Shown: positions 8,164-16,727 of the stretch, one piece after another | How positions within the stretch are numbered: position 1 is the first letter of the stretch | How the letters are laid out: the number at the start of each line of letters is the position of its first letter | Source: Anaerolineales bacterium | GTDB lineage: Bacteria; Chloroflexota; Anaerolineae; Anaerolineales; UBA11579 | DNA: 64,000 bases | Assembly: GCA_019637805.1 (NCBI GenBank) | Contig: JAHBVB010000001.1 | Location: forward strand, 633,875 to 697,874 | Reading direction: 5' to 3' | Notes under the pieces: model-generated | Told to the model about the DNA's origin: nothing | Seen by the model: the letters and a program-made list of their open reading frames with translations, nothing else | The model's database searches: none | Made by a program: the position numbers and the translations under genes

Positions 8164-8378
8164 AAGAAATAAAAAGAGTTGTCCACATCTTAATTCCCAG
8201 CGTCAATTCGTGGGCGGAACAGAAAGTCCAGGGGAACCCCAATAGTATGCAGTCAACTCTTTCAAGAATCATAGGTTATTCGGTCAAATTTGTCAATTTG
8301 GATTTGCCACTTGTCAATCCATGACAAACAACCCGCCTGCGCATGACAAACGCGGCTGGTGGCAGACGGCGGCCCGGC
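8164..8378. other. Gene-free AT-rich flank of the DUF3800 island
   Basis: No credible gene. It contains a 9-bp inverted repeat AAAGAGTTG/CAACTCTTT about 75 nt apart (near 8170 and 8254) and several TGTCAA/ATGACAAAC motifs, including two copies of CATGACAAAC near 8320 and 8342. These could be operator or insertion-boundary remnants. The base composition returns to GC-rich at about 8350. Confidence 0.5.
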
Positions 8379-8390
8379 TACAATAGGGGC

Positions 8391-10526
8391 ATGCCCGCCA
8401 GCCAGCTGCGCGCCTTCTTCGCCCCCCGCTCTGTGGCCGTCATCGGCGCGTCCACAGACCCGGTCAAACTGGGCCATGCCGTGCTGCGCAACCTGGTGGA
8501 GGGCGGCTACGTCAAGGTCGGTCAGGTCTACCCGATCAACCCCAAAGCGGAAGAGATCCTCGGCTTGCGCGCCTACCCCAGCGTGGCCGCCGTGCCTGAG
8601 GGCATCGAGCTGGCCGTGATCGTGATCCCGGACAAGGCAGTGGCCGGGGCGCTGCGTGAGTGCGGCGAGAAGGGCATCCCAGCGGCGGTGATCATCTCGG
8701 CCGGCTTCCGCGAAGCCGGGCCGGAGGGCGTGCAGCGCGAGCAGGAAGTCATCGCCATCGCCCAGCAGTACGGCATGCGCATCATCGGCCCCAATGTGCT
8801 CGGCATTATTGATACCTTTACCCCGCTGAACGCCTCGTTCGCGGCCGACTCGCCGCCGCAGGGGCCGATGGCCTTCAGCTCGCAGTCCGGCGCGCTGGGC
8901 ACCGCCATCCTGGACTGGGCCCAGGGCGGCCAGCTGGGGCTCTCCAAGTTCGTCAGCTTGGGTAACAAAGCCGACATCAACGAAATTGACCTACTGCAAG
9001 ACTGGCAGGATGATGAGAACACCCGCGTGATCCTGCTCTACAGCGAGGAACTGACCGACGGCCAACGCTTCATGCAGACCGCCCGGCAGGTCTCGCGGGT
9101 CAAGCCGATCGTGGCAATCAAGTCCGGCACCACCCAGGCCGGGGCGCGCGCCGTGTCCTCACACACCGGCTCGCTGGCCGGGTCGGAGCAGGCCTACCAG
9201 GCCGCCTTCCGCCAGGCCGGCGTGATCCGCGCCAATTCCATGCAAGAACTGTTCGACATGGCGCTGGCCTTCGGCTACCAGCCGGCGCTGCGCGGCGACG
9301 GCGTGGCGGTGATCACCAACGCCGGCGGCCCGGGCATTCTGGCCACCGACGCTCTGGAGCACTACGGGCTGACCCTGGCCCGCCTGGAACCGGCCACGAT
9401 CCAGGCGCTGCAGGCCAGCCTGCCGGGGGCGGCCAGCGCCAACAACCCGGTGGACGTGCTGGGCGACGCCCGCGCCGACCGCTTTCAGGCCGCCATCGAT
9501 ATCGTGGCCGCCGACCCCAACGTAGACGGCGTGCTGGTGGTGGTCACGCCACAGGCGATGACCGAGATCGAGGCGACCGCCGAAGCAGTGGCCCAGCTGG
9601 CTGCGGCAAGCGAAAAGCCGGTGCTGACCTGCTTCATGGGCGCCAAGCGCATCCAGCCCGGCATTGAGATCTTGATGCGGGCCGGCGTGCCGAACTACCC
9701 CTTCCCCAACCGGGCGGCGCAGGCCTTCTGGGCCATGGCCGAATACCGCCGCATCCGCCAGCAGCCCGAGCCGCAGTATGCGCAATTCGACTTCGACCAG
9801 GCCGCCATCCGGGCCGCCATCGCCAAGGCGCGCGACGAGGGCCGCCTGACCATCGGCGACTTGGAATCGCGGCAGATATTGGAGGCCATCGGGCTGCGCA
9901 TTCCGCAGTCCGAGCTGGCCGAGACAGCCGACCAGGCCGTGGAGCAAGCGCGCAAGCTGGGCTACCCGGTGGTGCTGAAGATCGCCTCGCCGGATATTTT
10001 GCACAAGACCGATGTGGGCGGCGTGAAGGTCGGCCTGCGCAGCGACGCCGAGGTGCGCGACGCTTACGAGCTGATGGTTTACCGGGCGCAGCGCTATCTG
10101 CCAGATGCGCGCATCTGGGGCTGCCTGGTGCAGGAGATGGTCACCGGCGGCAGCATGGAAGTGCTGGTGGGCATGAACCGCGACCCGCAGTTCGGCCCGC
10201 TGGTGACCTTCGGCCTGGGCGGCATCTACGTGGAGACACTGAAAGACGTGACCTTCCGCATCGCGCCCTTCTCCACCCAGGACGCCGAGGCGATGCTCAG
10301 CGAGCTGCGCACCAGCGCCTTGCTGGACGGCGTGCGCGGCCAGCCGGCAGTGGACAAGGCGGCGGTGTGCGACGCACTGCTGCGCATCGGCCAACTGGTG
10401 CAGGACTTCCCCGAGATCGTCGAACTGGACATTAACCCGCTGATTGCCTTCCCCAAAGGGGGCGGAGCGCTGGCGCTGGATATGCGCCTGGTGCTGGACG
10501 GCAGCCAGAGCGCGGAGGACTCATGA
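8391..10526 (+). CDS. Acyl/acetyl-CoA synthetase (ADP-forming), fused alpha-beta
   Basis: The 711-residue protein has the N-terminal CoA-binding Rossmann domain (SVAVIGASTDPVKLGHAVLRN), a succinyl-CoA-synthetase-like middle with the active-site region SSHTGSLAGS, and a C-terminal ATP-grasp domain (GYPVVLKIASPDILHKTDVGGV). Enzymes of this family convert acyl-CoA plus ADP and phosphate to acid plus ATP, or act as the reverse ligase. The start at 8391 is preferred over the open upstream extension because TACAAT (8379-8384) sits 6 nt before it (leaderless). The stop overlaps the next gene by 4 nt (ATGA), linking it to a DRTGG-domain protein. The acyl substrate is unknown. Confidence 0.93.
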   Translation: MPASQLRAFFAPRSVAVIGASTDPVKLGHAVLRNLVEGGYVKVGQVYPINPKAEEILGLRAYPSVAAVPEGIELAVIVIPDKAVAGALRECGEKGIPAAVIISAGFREAGPEGVQREQEVIAIAQQYGMRIIGPNVLGIIDTFTPLNASFAADSPPQGPMAFSSQSGALGTAILDWAQGGQLGLSKFVSLGNKADINEIDLLQDWQDDENTRVILLYSEELTDGQRFMQTARQVSRVKPIVAIKSGTTQAGARAVSSHTGSLAGSEQAYQAAFRQAGVIRANSMQELFDMALAFGYQPALRGDGVAVITNAGGPGILATDALEHYGLTLARLEPATIQALQASLPGAASANNPVDVLGDARADRFQAAIDIVAADPNVDGVLVVVTPQAMTEIEATAEAVAQLAAASEKPVLTCFMGAKRIQPGIEILMRAGVPNYPFPNRAAQAFWAMAEYRRIRQQPEPQYAQFDFDQAAIRAAIAKARDEGRLTIGDLESRQILEAIGLRIPQSELAETADQAVEQARKLGYPVVLKIASPDILHKTDVGGVKVGLRSDAEVRDAYELMVYRAQRYLPDARIWGCLVQEMVTGGSMEVLVGMNRDPQFGPLVTFGLGGIYVETLKDVTFRIAPFSTQDAEAMLSELRTSALLDGVRGQPAVDKAAVCDALLRIGQLVQDFPEIVELDINPLIAFPKGGGALALDMRLVLDGSQSAEDS

Positions 10527-11590
10527 AATCGATTTACATCACCTCGGTAGAACGCTATTCGGGCAAGACGGCCGCCAGCCTGGCGCTGGGCAAGCGCTTG
10601 CAGGCCGCCGGCCACCAGGTCGGCTACCTGAAGCCGCTCAGCCTGCAGCCCTGGCGCGTAGGCCAGCACTGGGCCGACGAGGATGCCGGCTTTGTCAAAG
10701 AGATCCTCGGCCTGGAGAGCGAGCCTTGGGAAATGTCGCCGGTGGTGGTGACCCGCGAAGGCCTGCAGGAACTGTTGGCCGAGGGCCAGCAAGCCAGCCT
10801 GATGGCGCGGGTCAAAGCTGCGCTGGAGGCGGCCGCCCAGGGCAAGGACTACATGATCCTGGAAGGCGGCGGCAGTTTGCGCGAGGGCTACGCCGTCGGC
10901 CTGCCCACGCCGCAGGTGGCCGCCGAGCTGGGCAGCACCGCGCTGGCCATCGTCAAATACCGCGACGAAGTGCGCCTGCTGGATGATGCGCTGACCGCCC
11001 AGCACCGCCTGGGCGAACGGCTGCGCGGTGTGCTGATCAACCGCGTGCCGGGCGACGCGGCCAAGTTCGTGCAGGAGGAAGCCGTGCCGTATCTGGAGCA
11101 GCGCGGCATCACCGTGCTGGGCAGCCTGCCGGAGGACCGCAGCCTGGGCGCGCTGACCGTGCAGGAAGTGCTGGACGTGGTGGGCGGCGAGCTGCTCACC
11201 GAAAAGCACGACCCGCAAGCCCTGGTCGAGACGATGACCGTGGGCGCCATGACCTCCGACGCGGCGCTGAGCCGCTTCCGCAAGCAGCCCAACAAAGTGG
11301 TCATCACCGGCGGCGACCGGGCCGACATTCAGTTGGCCGCTTTGGAAACCTCCACCGCGGCGCTGATCCTCAGCGGCAATTTGCAGCCCAGTCCGCTGAT
11401 CCTCAAGCAAGCCGAGGAAAGCGGCGTAGCCGTGATGCTGGCCAGCGGGAACACGCTGGAGATCGTCGAGGCCATCGACCGCGTCTTCGGCAAGACGCGC
11501 CTGGGCCAGCTGGCCAAGCTGCAGCGTTTCGAAGAGCTGTTCGACAAGCATGTGGACGCGCAGCGCCTGAATCGCGCCCTGGAGCTGTAA
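10523..11590 (+). CDS. P-loop/DRTGG domain protein (Pta N-terminal-like)
   Basis: The 355-residue protein begins with a BioD/CobQ-like P-loop domain (SVERYSGKTAASLALGKRL, glycine-rich loop SGKT) and ends with a DRTGG-type domain around KVVITGGDRADIQLAALE. This is the domain order seen at the N-terminus of long phosphotransacetylases, but the phosphotransacetylase catalytic domain is missing. Because it overlaps the ADP-forming acyl-CoA synthetase gene by 4 nt, a regulatory or accessory role in acyl-CoA/acyl-phosphate metabolism is likely. It ends at a strong bidirectional terminator. Confidence 0.88.
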   Translation: MKSIYITSVERYSGKTAASLALGKRLQAAGHQVGYLKPLSLQPWRVGQHWADEDAGFVKEILGLESEPWEMSPVVVTREGLQELLAEGQQASLMARVKAALEAAAQGKDYMILEGGGSLREGYAVGLPTPQVAAELGSTALAIVKYRDEVRLLDDALTAQHRLGERLRGVLINRVPGDAAKFVQEEAVPYLEQRGITVLGSLPEDRSLGALTVQEVLDVVGGELLTEKHDPQALVETMTVGAMTSDAALSRFRKQPNKVVITGGDRADIQLAALETSTAALILSGNLQPSPLILKQAEESGVAVMLASGNTLEIVEAIDRVFGKTRLGQLAKLQRFEELFDKHVDAQRLNRALEL

Positions 11591-11609
11591 AAAACGACGC
11601 CGGCAACCA

Positions 11610-11640
11610 AAAAGAGCCGCTTGCAGCGGCTCTTTTGTTT
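11610..11640. terminator. Bidirectional terminator between DRTGG gene and antiporter
   Basis: Ten-bp stem AAAGAGCCGC/GCGGCTCTTT (11611-11620 with 11626-11635), loop TTGCA, with A-run left and TTTTGTTTT right. It serves the converging genes on both sides. Confidence 0.92.
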
Positions 11641-11657
11641 TATTAACTTGATGCAGA

Positions 11658-13664
11658 TCACTGATTGACGTTCAACAAGGCTTCCAACGCCTCAAGGTGC
11701 TCAGCCTCGCCGATCGCCCCAATGCGGTCTCCGGCGATGAACATGGTGGTCGACTTGGGGTTAGGAATCAGTTTGCCACCCCGAATGATGGCCACGATCG
11801 AAGCGCCGGTGCGGCCGCGCAGGTCGCTCTCGGCCAGGTTGTGGCCGATGATGGAGTTGTTCTCCTCGCCCAGCGTATACCAGGTGATCTCCATTTCGCC
11901 GGCGGCGCGCAGCAAGTTGCGCAGCAACATGTGCTCGCGGCGGTTTTCGTCCTCAAACTCGTAATGCTTGTGGCGCACTTCCTCGGCGTAGCTGTCCACC
12001 TCGCGGCGCGGGAAACCCAGCTGCAGCAGCGTATGGCGCACCATCTCCAGCCCGCCTTCCAGCTCCGGCTGGATGACGTGCTTGGCGCCCAGCTTGGTGA
12101 GCTGCTCGATGTTCTCGGCAGTGGCCGCCCGGGCGATGATCGGCAGGTCCGGGTTGGCGCGGTGCGCGGCGGCCACGATGATCTCGGTGGCGGCCTCTTC
12201 GGGCAAGGTGACCACCATCGCCTTGGCCTTCTTCAGCCCGGCGTGCAGCAGCACCTCGGAATTGGCCGCGTCGCCATAGATGGTGGGGATGCCCATCTCG
12301 TTCAACTCGCTGACCATTTCCGCGTCAGTCTCAATGATCAGCAAGGGAATTTCCAGGCGTTTCAGCACACGCAGCAGGTGCTTGCCCACCCGGCCGTAAC
12401 CCACGATCACCACCGGCGCGGCGCCTTCTTCCAGCTCGACAGGCTCATCCGTGAAGCTCGCCTGGCGGTTAAGTCGCTGCCACAACCAGGGGATGTTGCG
12501 CAGCCACTTCTCAACCGGCTCGATGAACGTGAACAGCGCCGGGTTGATCGTGATGGAAATCAAGGCAGCGGCCAAGATCAGCGAATACTCGTTGGATGTG
12601 AGCATGCCCAGCTGCAGGCCAGCCTGGCCGACGATAAAGGAAAACTCGCCGATCTGGCTGAGGCCAGCCGCCACCACCAGGAAGGCGTGGGCCGGGCCTT
12701 TAATCAGCATGCCCAGGCCCAGGGTGATGATGGCTTTACCCACCACCACCAGCAGGGTCAGGGCCACCACCTCCATCCAATGGGCGATCAGGAAGGCTGG
12801 GTTAACCAACATGCCGACGGAAACAAAAAAGACGACCGCAAAGGCTTCCTGAAAGGGCAGCACATCCGCGCCGACCTGGTAGCTCTGCGGCGATTCGCTG
12901 ACGATGGCGCCGGCGGCGAAGGCGCCCAGCGCCAGCGAGACGCCGAACAGCTCGGCCGCCCCCAGGGCGGTACCCAGCGAGATGAACAGCACCGCCAAGA
13001 TGAAGAGCTCACGCGAGCGGGTATGGGCGATGAAGTTGAGCAGCCAGGGGAAGAAATGCTTGCCCACCAGGAACATGAGGGCCACGAAGATGCCGGCTTT
13101 GAAGAGGGTCATGAACAGCTGGTTCCACTCGAACTGGCCGCCTTGCGGGGCCAGGGCGGGCATCAGGATCAGGATCAGGATGGTGGCCAGGTCTTCCATC
13201 ACCAGCCAGCCCACCGCCACTTGGCCGGCATGCGTATTGAGCAGATTGCGGTCCATCAGGTTGCGCAGCAGGACCACCGTACTGGCGATGGAAATCGCCA
13301 AGCCAATGACGATGCTGGCGCCCACCGACAGCCCCCAGACCTGGCTGAGCAGGAAACCGATCAGGGTCGCCAGCAGCAGTTGGCCAATGGCGCCGGGGAC
13401 AGCGATGCTGCGCACGCGCCACAGATCGGCGAAAGAGAAATGCAAGCCCACGCCGAACATGAGGAAGATGACGCCCAGTTCGGCCAGGTCCAGGATGGTT
13501 TGGGTATCCCCGGCGAACCCGGGAGTAAAAGGGCCAATGGCGATGCCCGCCAGCAGATAGCCAAGAATGGCGGGCAAACCCAGGCGGCGGGCGATCAGCC
13601 CGCCAATGAAGGCAGCCCCCAGGGCCACCGAGATATTAACCAGGAGTTCAGGCACATGTTGCAT
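11658..13664 (-). CDS. CPA2 family K+(Na+)/H+ antiporter with RCK domains
   Basis: The 668-residue protein has about twelve membrane helices (residues 1-380), beginning with the Kef-type sequence GLIARRLGLPAILGYLLAGI, then a cytoplasmic TrkA-N/RCK domain with VIVGYGRVGKHLLRVL (nucleotide-binding GxGxxG) and a TrkA-C domain (ENNSIIGHNLAESDLRGRTGASIVAI). This is the KefB/YbaL layout: cation/proton exchange gated by a nucleotide-binding domain. On the minus strand TACAAT (plus-strand 13671-13676) precedes the ATG by 6 nt, so the message is probably leaderless. Confidence 0.93.
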   Translation of the reverse strand: MQHVPELLVNISVALGAAFIGGLIARRLGLPAILGYLLAGIAIGPFTPGFAGDTQTILDLAELGVIFLMFGVGLHFSFADLWRVRSIAVPGAIGQLLLATLIGFLLSQVWGLSVGASIVIGLAISIASTVVLLRNLMDRNLLNTHAGQVAVGWLVMEDLATILILILMPALAPQGGQFEWNQLFMTLFKAGIFVALMFLVGKHFFPWLLNFIAHTRSRELFILAVLFISLGTALGAAELFGVSLALGAFAAGAIVSESPQSYQVGADVLPFQEAFAVVFFVSVGMLVNPAFLIAHWMEVVALTLLVVVGKAIITLGLGMLIKGPAHAFLVVAAGLSQIGEFSFIVGQAGLQLGMLTSNEYSLILAAALISITINPALFTFIEPVEKWLRNIPWLWQRLNRQASFTDEPVELEEGAAPVVIVGYGRVGKHLLRVLKRLEIPLLIIETDAEMVSELNEMGIPTIYGDAANSEVLLHAGLKKAKAMVVTLPEEAATEIIVAAAHRANPDLPIIARAATAENIEQLTKLGAKHVIQPELEGGLEMVRHTLLQLGFPRREVDSYAEEVRHKHYEFEDENRREHMLLRNLLRAAGEMEITWYTLGEENNSIIGHNLAESDLRGRTGASIVAIIRGGKLIPNPKSTTMFIAGDRIGAIGEAEHLEALEALLNVNQ

Positions 13665-13710
13665 GCGCCAATTGTAGGCCCGTTTTTGTCCTGCGAAAAG
13701 ATGTCGGCAG

Positions 13711-14841
13711 TTAAGTGGCCGCTAAACCTTCCGGCCCTTCGTTGACGAAGTGGGTCAACTCACTGACGCTCAACTGGCCCAGGTTGAGCTTGTCCAGCGT
13801 GCGGCCGCGGTGCCAGTAGTCCGTACGGTGCATAAAGGAAGCCATGCGAATCATGGCGTCCATGCCGCGCACCGAGACCCCATAGCGCTGGCCGAAGGAA
13901 GTGATCGGCACCAGGCTCATCGGCACGTCTTCGGTCACATAGCGGTGGTTGACCGTACTGGGGGCCTTAATGCCGTGGTAGCCCTGCTGGTTGTGGATCG
14001 CCTCCAGCAGGTCCGCCCCAGTGGAGCTGTAAGCCTGCTGCAGCCACTCCATGGCGGTGCGGGCGCGGATGCCCAGAGCCGAGGCGACGGTGACGCGCTC
14101 ACGGTCCAGCACCTCCAGCACGCGGGCCACCGAAGGCGTGACACCTTCGATGTAGAACTCGTAATCGCCATGGGTTGATTCGATGCGCCCGGCGTTGAGC
14201 ACGGTCAGCGCCGGGTGGAAGATGGCGCCCATGTTGTTCAGGCCGGTGTGCAGCACATTGACGCCGTCAATGAACTGCGGATAGGCGCTGGCCAGCGCAT
14301 CCAACACCGCCTGGGTGCGCTTGGCGGGAAAAGCGGCCAGCGGCACGGCCTCTTTAATGCGGAAAATACGCGCCTGCGCCGGGCCGTCTGAACGACTGGC
14401 ATAGATCAGCGTCTCGGCCTCGGCGATGGTCACATCGGCCGTGCAGCCGTGAGCGCGGATGGTTTGATAGAACTCCAATGCGCCGCAGGTGCGCCCGGGG
14501 TTGAGCACCACGATCTGGCCATCCTTCAGGTGCGGGGCGGCCAGGGTGGCGATGTCGATGTGGGCGCTGGAAGGCACCACGACCATGATCACATCGGCGT
14601 TCTTGAGCGCGGCCGCCATGTCGGAGGTGGCCAGCTTGAGTTCGCCAAAACCTTCCGGCCCGCGGTCATCCGGCTCCAGGTCAATGCCGCCCCGGCGCTG
14701 GATGGCGGCGATATGGTCGGGGTTGCGGTTGTAGAGGGTCACCGCGAAACCCATGATGGCCAAGTGAGCGGCCATGGCTTTGCCGCCGTGGCCGGCGCCA
14801 ACTACAGTGTAGCGAGTCTTCTTGGCAACTTTTTTGCTCAT
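13711..14841 (-). CDS. Octopine/nopaline-type NAD(P)-dependent dehydrogenase
   Basis: The 376-residue protein starts with a Rossmann fold (YTVVGAGHGGKAMAAHLAIMGFAVTLYNR) and its C-terminal half matches the opine dehydrogenase helical domain (NNMGAIFHPALTVLNAGRIE and a histidine-bearing segment near residue 205). Such enzymes reductively join an amino acid with a 2-oxo acid or perform the reverse oxidation. Its start overlaps the stop of the upstream B12-binding gene by 4 nt and is preceded by AAGGAG, so the two are co-translated. The substrate is likely an amino-acid derivative produced or used by that partner; this is inference. Confidence 0.88.
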   Translation of the reverse strand: MSKKVAKKTRYTVVGAGHGGKAMAAHLAIMGFAVTLYNRNPDHIAAIQRRGGIDLEPDDRGPEGFGELKLATSDMAAALKNADVIMVVVPSSAHIDIATLAAPHLKDGQIVVLNPGRTCGALEFYQTIRAHGCTADVTIAEAETLIYASRSDGPAQARIFRIKEAVPLAAFPAKRTQAVLDALASAYPQFIDGVNVLHTGLNNMGAIFHPALTVLNAGRIESTHGDYEFYIEGVTPSVARVLEVLDRERVTVASALGIRARTAMEWLQQAYSSTGADLLEAIHNQQGYHGIKAPSTVNHRYVTEDVPMSLVPITSFGQRYGVSVRGMDAMIRMASFMHRTDYWHRGRTLDKLNLGQLSVSELTHFVNEGPEGLAAT

Positions 14842-16511
14842 AGCGCACTCCTTGCTCCCTGCGCCAAAGCGTTCAGGCGCTGTTTCTCTGTGATCGGTTT
14901 GCCGGTCTCGGGGTCCACGCTGATGCAGGCCCCGCGCTCGTCGAAAGTGGTGCGGATTTGGCCGCGGCCGTGCGGGTTGTTGCCCAGCTGCGGCGCGTCC
15001 AAGATGCCGGTTTCCACCGCGGCGGACAGGGTGGCCGCGTCAGCCAGCGGGTCCTGCACACCCGGCGCGGCCAGCTTGCGGATGGCGTCCAGCAGCAGGC
15101 GCGCCTCGGCCACCAGTTCTTGCTTGCGGGTGACGATCAGCGGGTCATGCGTGGCATCTGGCAGGCCGCGCAGGGCGTTCTCGATGGCGCGGCGTCCCAT
15201 TTGGCTGGCGGCGATCACCTCGCCGGCGGTGGCGGCGTGGTCGGCCTCGGTGTGGCCGACGATGTGAATGATGTGCGGCTTGAGCTGCATCTGCAAATAG
15301 ACGCTTGCGGCCAGGTGGCCGCGCGAAGCTTCAATATCCACCGGGTAGCTGAGCAGGCCGGTGCGCGTCTGGCGCCACACGCGGAAGTCTTTGTCTTCCA
15401 GTTCAGAGACCAACTCCAGACCGGCCAACATCTTGGCCAGGTCCATCGTGTCGGAGAGGCCGGGCGGGCTGTTGAACATCATCTGCACGATGTGGTCGTG
15501 CACCCCATAGGCTTTGGCGTTGTAGGCTGCCAGGTAGAGGGCCACGCAGAAAATGGCATCCGGCGCGTCACGCATGCCCCAGTGGTGCGCTTCGTTGAGT
15601 TCGACGGGGATATCCCGCTCACCGTACCAACTCATCAGCTCCTGGTGCTCTCGCAGTGAACCTTGCAGGTCCCAGGGGCCGCGGCCGTCCATCTTGTTGA
15701 ACCAGAAGAGCGGGATGGCAGCCCAGGCCATATTGATGGTTTCCATGAACATCTCAGCCAGCTTGAGGAAGTCGTCGGTGCCGGTGTAGGTGCGCAGCAG
15801 GGGGAAGTTGCCGTGGCGGCTGGCCGCATACAGGGCGCGGAAATCGTCAGCGCTGCGCACCGGCACGCCACCCGCGCCGCGGCGGCGCGGGTTCTGGCGC
15901 TCGGGGTGGAAGAAATTCTCCTGGGCGTCCTGGTCAGTGCCGATCGAAATCACATCCAGGGCACGCGCCTCGGCGATCTGCTGGATGCCCGCGACCGTCT
16001 CTTCCATGGTGGGTAGGCCGAAATGGTGGCGGATCAGCGGGTAGGGCTGCTTCCATTGGATGCGGCCCACCGTGGTCTGCGGGAAGTCGGCCTCGCTGGC
16101 CGGGCCGGCCTGTTCGCCATGCAGGAAAGCGAGGACTTCGTCCATGCTTTCGGTGCCGTCAAAGCTGGCGGCGAAGAAACCCAGCTTGTCGGCGCGCTCC
16201 ACTACCGGGGGCGTGCCGGCAAAGGCGAACTGCACCCCGGCGCTGTGCAGTTCGTCGGCTTCCTCGGCGAACTCGGCCAGCAAGCGCTCACCGGTCTCCG
16301 GCGTCAGCCGGTAGGATACGCCGACCAGGTCGGCTTTCTCCTCCCGCGCCACCGCCAGCATGCGTTCGATGGGCACAGCCGGGCCCAAGAAGACGGTGCG
16401 CCAGCCAGCCTGCTGTGCCAAGCGCAGAAAATTGGACACGCCGGCTACATGCACGCACTCACCCAGGGCGCCGGCGACCACGGTTTTTTGTTTGGAGGCT
16501 GAATTCGCCAT
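14838..16511 (-). CDS. Cobalamin-binding-domain protein, putative B12-dependent mutase-like
   Basis: The start at 16511 has GGAGG just upstream; a longer GTG frame would begin inside that ribosome site. The 557-residue product opens with a B12-binding fold: GALGECVHVAGVSNFLRLA near residues 14-32, then GWRTVFLGPAVPIERML and ADLVGVSYRLTPETG. The expected DxHxxG motif reads C-V-H-V-A-G: the axial His (H21) and Gly are kept but the Asp is Cys. The remaining approximately 400 residues look like an alpha/beta barrel similar to B12-dependent mutase large chains (DVISIGTDQDAQENFFHP; FFNSPPG-like loops), but no family is recognised confidently. It forms an operon with the opine dehydrogenase. Confidence 0.75.
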   Translation of the reverse strand: MANSASKQKTVVAGALGECVHVAGVSNFLRLAQQAGWRTVFLGPAVPIERMLAVAREEKADLVGVSYRLTPETGERLLAEFAEEADELHSAGVQFAFAGTPPVVERADKLGFFAASFDGTESMDEVLAFLHGEQAGPASEADFPQTTVGRIQWKQPYPLIRHHFGLPTMEETVAGIQQIAEARALDVISIGTDQDAQENFFHPERQNPRRRGAGGVPVRSADDFRALYAASRHGNFPLLRTYTGTDDFLKLAEMFMETINMAWAAIPLFWFNKMDGRGPWDLQGSLREHQELMSWYGERDIPVELNEAHHWGMRDAPDAIFCVALYLAAYNAKAYGVHDHIVQMMFNSPPGLSDTMDLAKMLAGLELVSELEDKDFRVWRQTRTGLLSYPVDIEASRGHLAASVYLQMQLKPHIIHIVGHTEADHAATAGEVIAASQMGRRAIENALRGLPDATHDPLIVTRKQELVAEARLLLDAIRKLAAPGVQDPLADAATLSAAVETGILDAPQLGNNPHGRGQIRTTFDERGACISVDPETGKPITEKQRLNALAQGARSAL

Positions 16512-16727
16512 TTTTCCTCCTTGCACTAGGAGTACGGGTTGGCTCCCCTGATAACGGCCTGCTGATGTTTATGTTTCGTAATACACTAGATTGAGCAGGC
16601 TGCGCAGTTCAGCAGAGATGAAGGGTTGGACGCCGGCAAGGCCGGGCGGATGACAAGACTTGGAAATTTTATCATGTCATCCATCTCTATCGGAAAAATA
16701 TTCTTTCAGACGGGTTAACATCTTGTA
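16512..16727. promoter_or_regulatory. Divergent intergenic region with GGATGACA inverted repeat
   Basis: Between the B12-binding gene (minus) and the SDR gene (plus) lies a perfect 8-bp inverted repeat GGATGACA-N19-TGTCATCC (16648-16682), a candidate operator for a dimeric regulator. No B12-box typical of cobalamin riboswitches was found. A -10-like TAACAT (16716-16721) precedes the SDR start by 6 nt. Confidence 0.5.

Noticed and set aside
9159-10394. Long minus-strand frame opposite the acyl-CoA synthetase
   Set aside because: His/Gln/Ala-rich shadow of the synthetase reading frame; no start or ribosome site.
11697-13745. Long plus-strand frame (682 codons) opposite the antiporter
   Set aside because: It is rich in His/Gln/Arg/Gly typical of an antisense shadow; the minus-strand frame has clear antiporter and RCK motifs.
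16512-16727. Cobalamin riboswitch upstream of the B12-binding gene
   Set aside because: No B12-box-like sequence or the expected receptor helices were found in the short leader.
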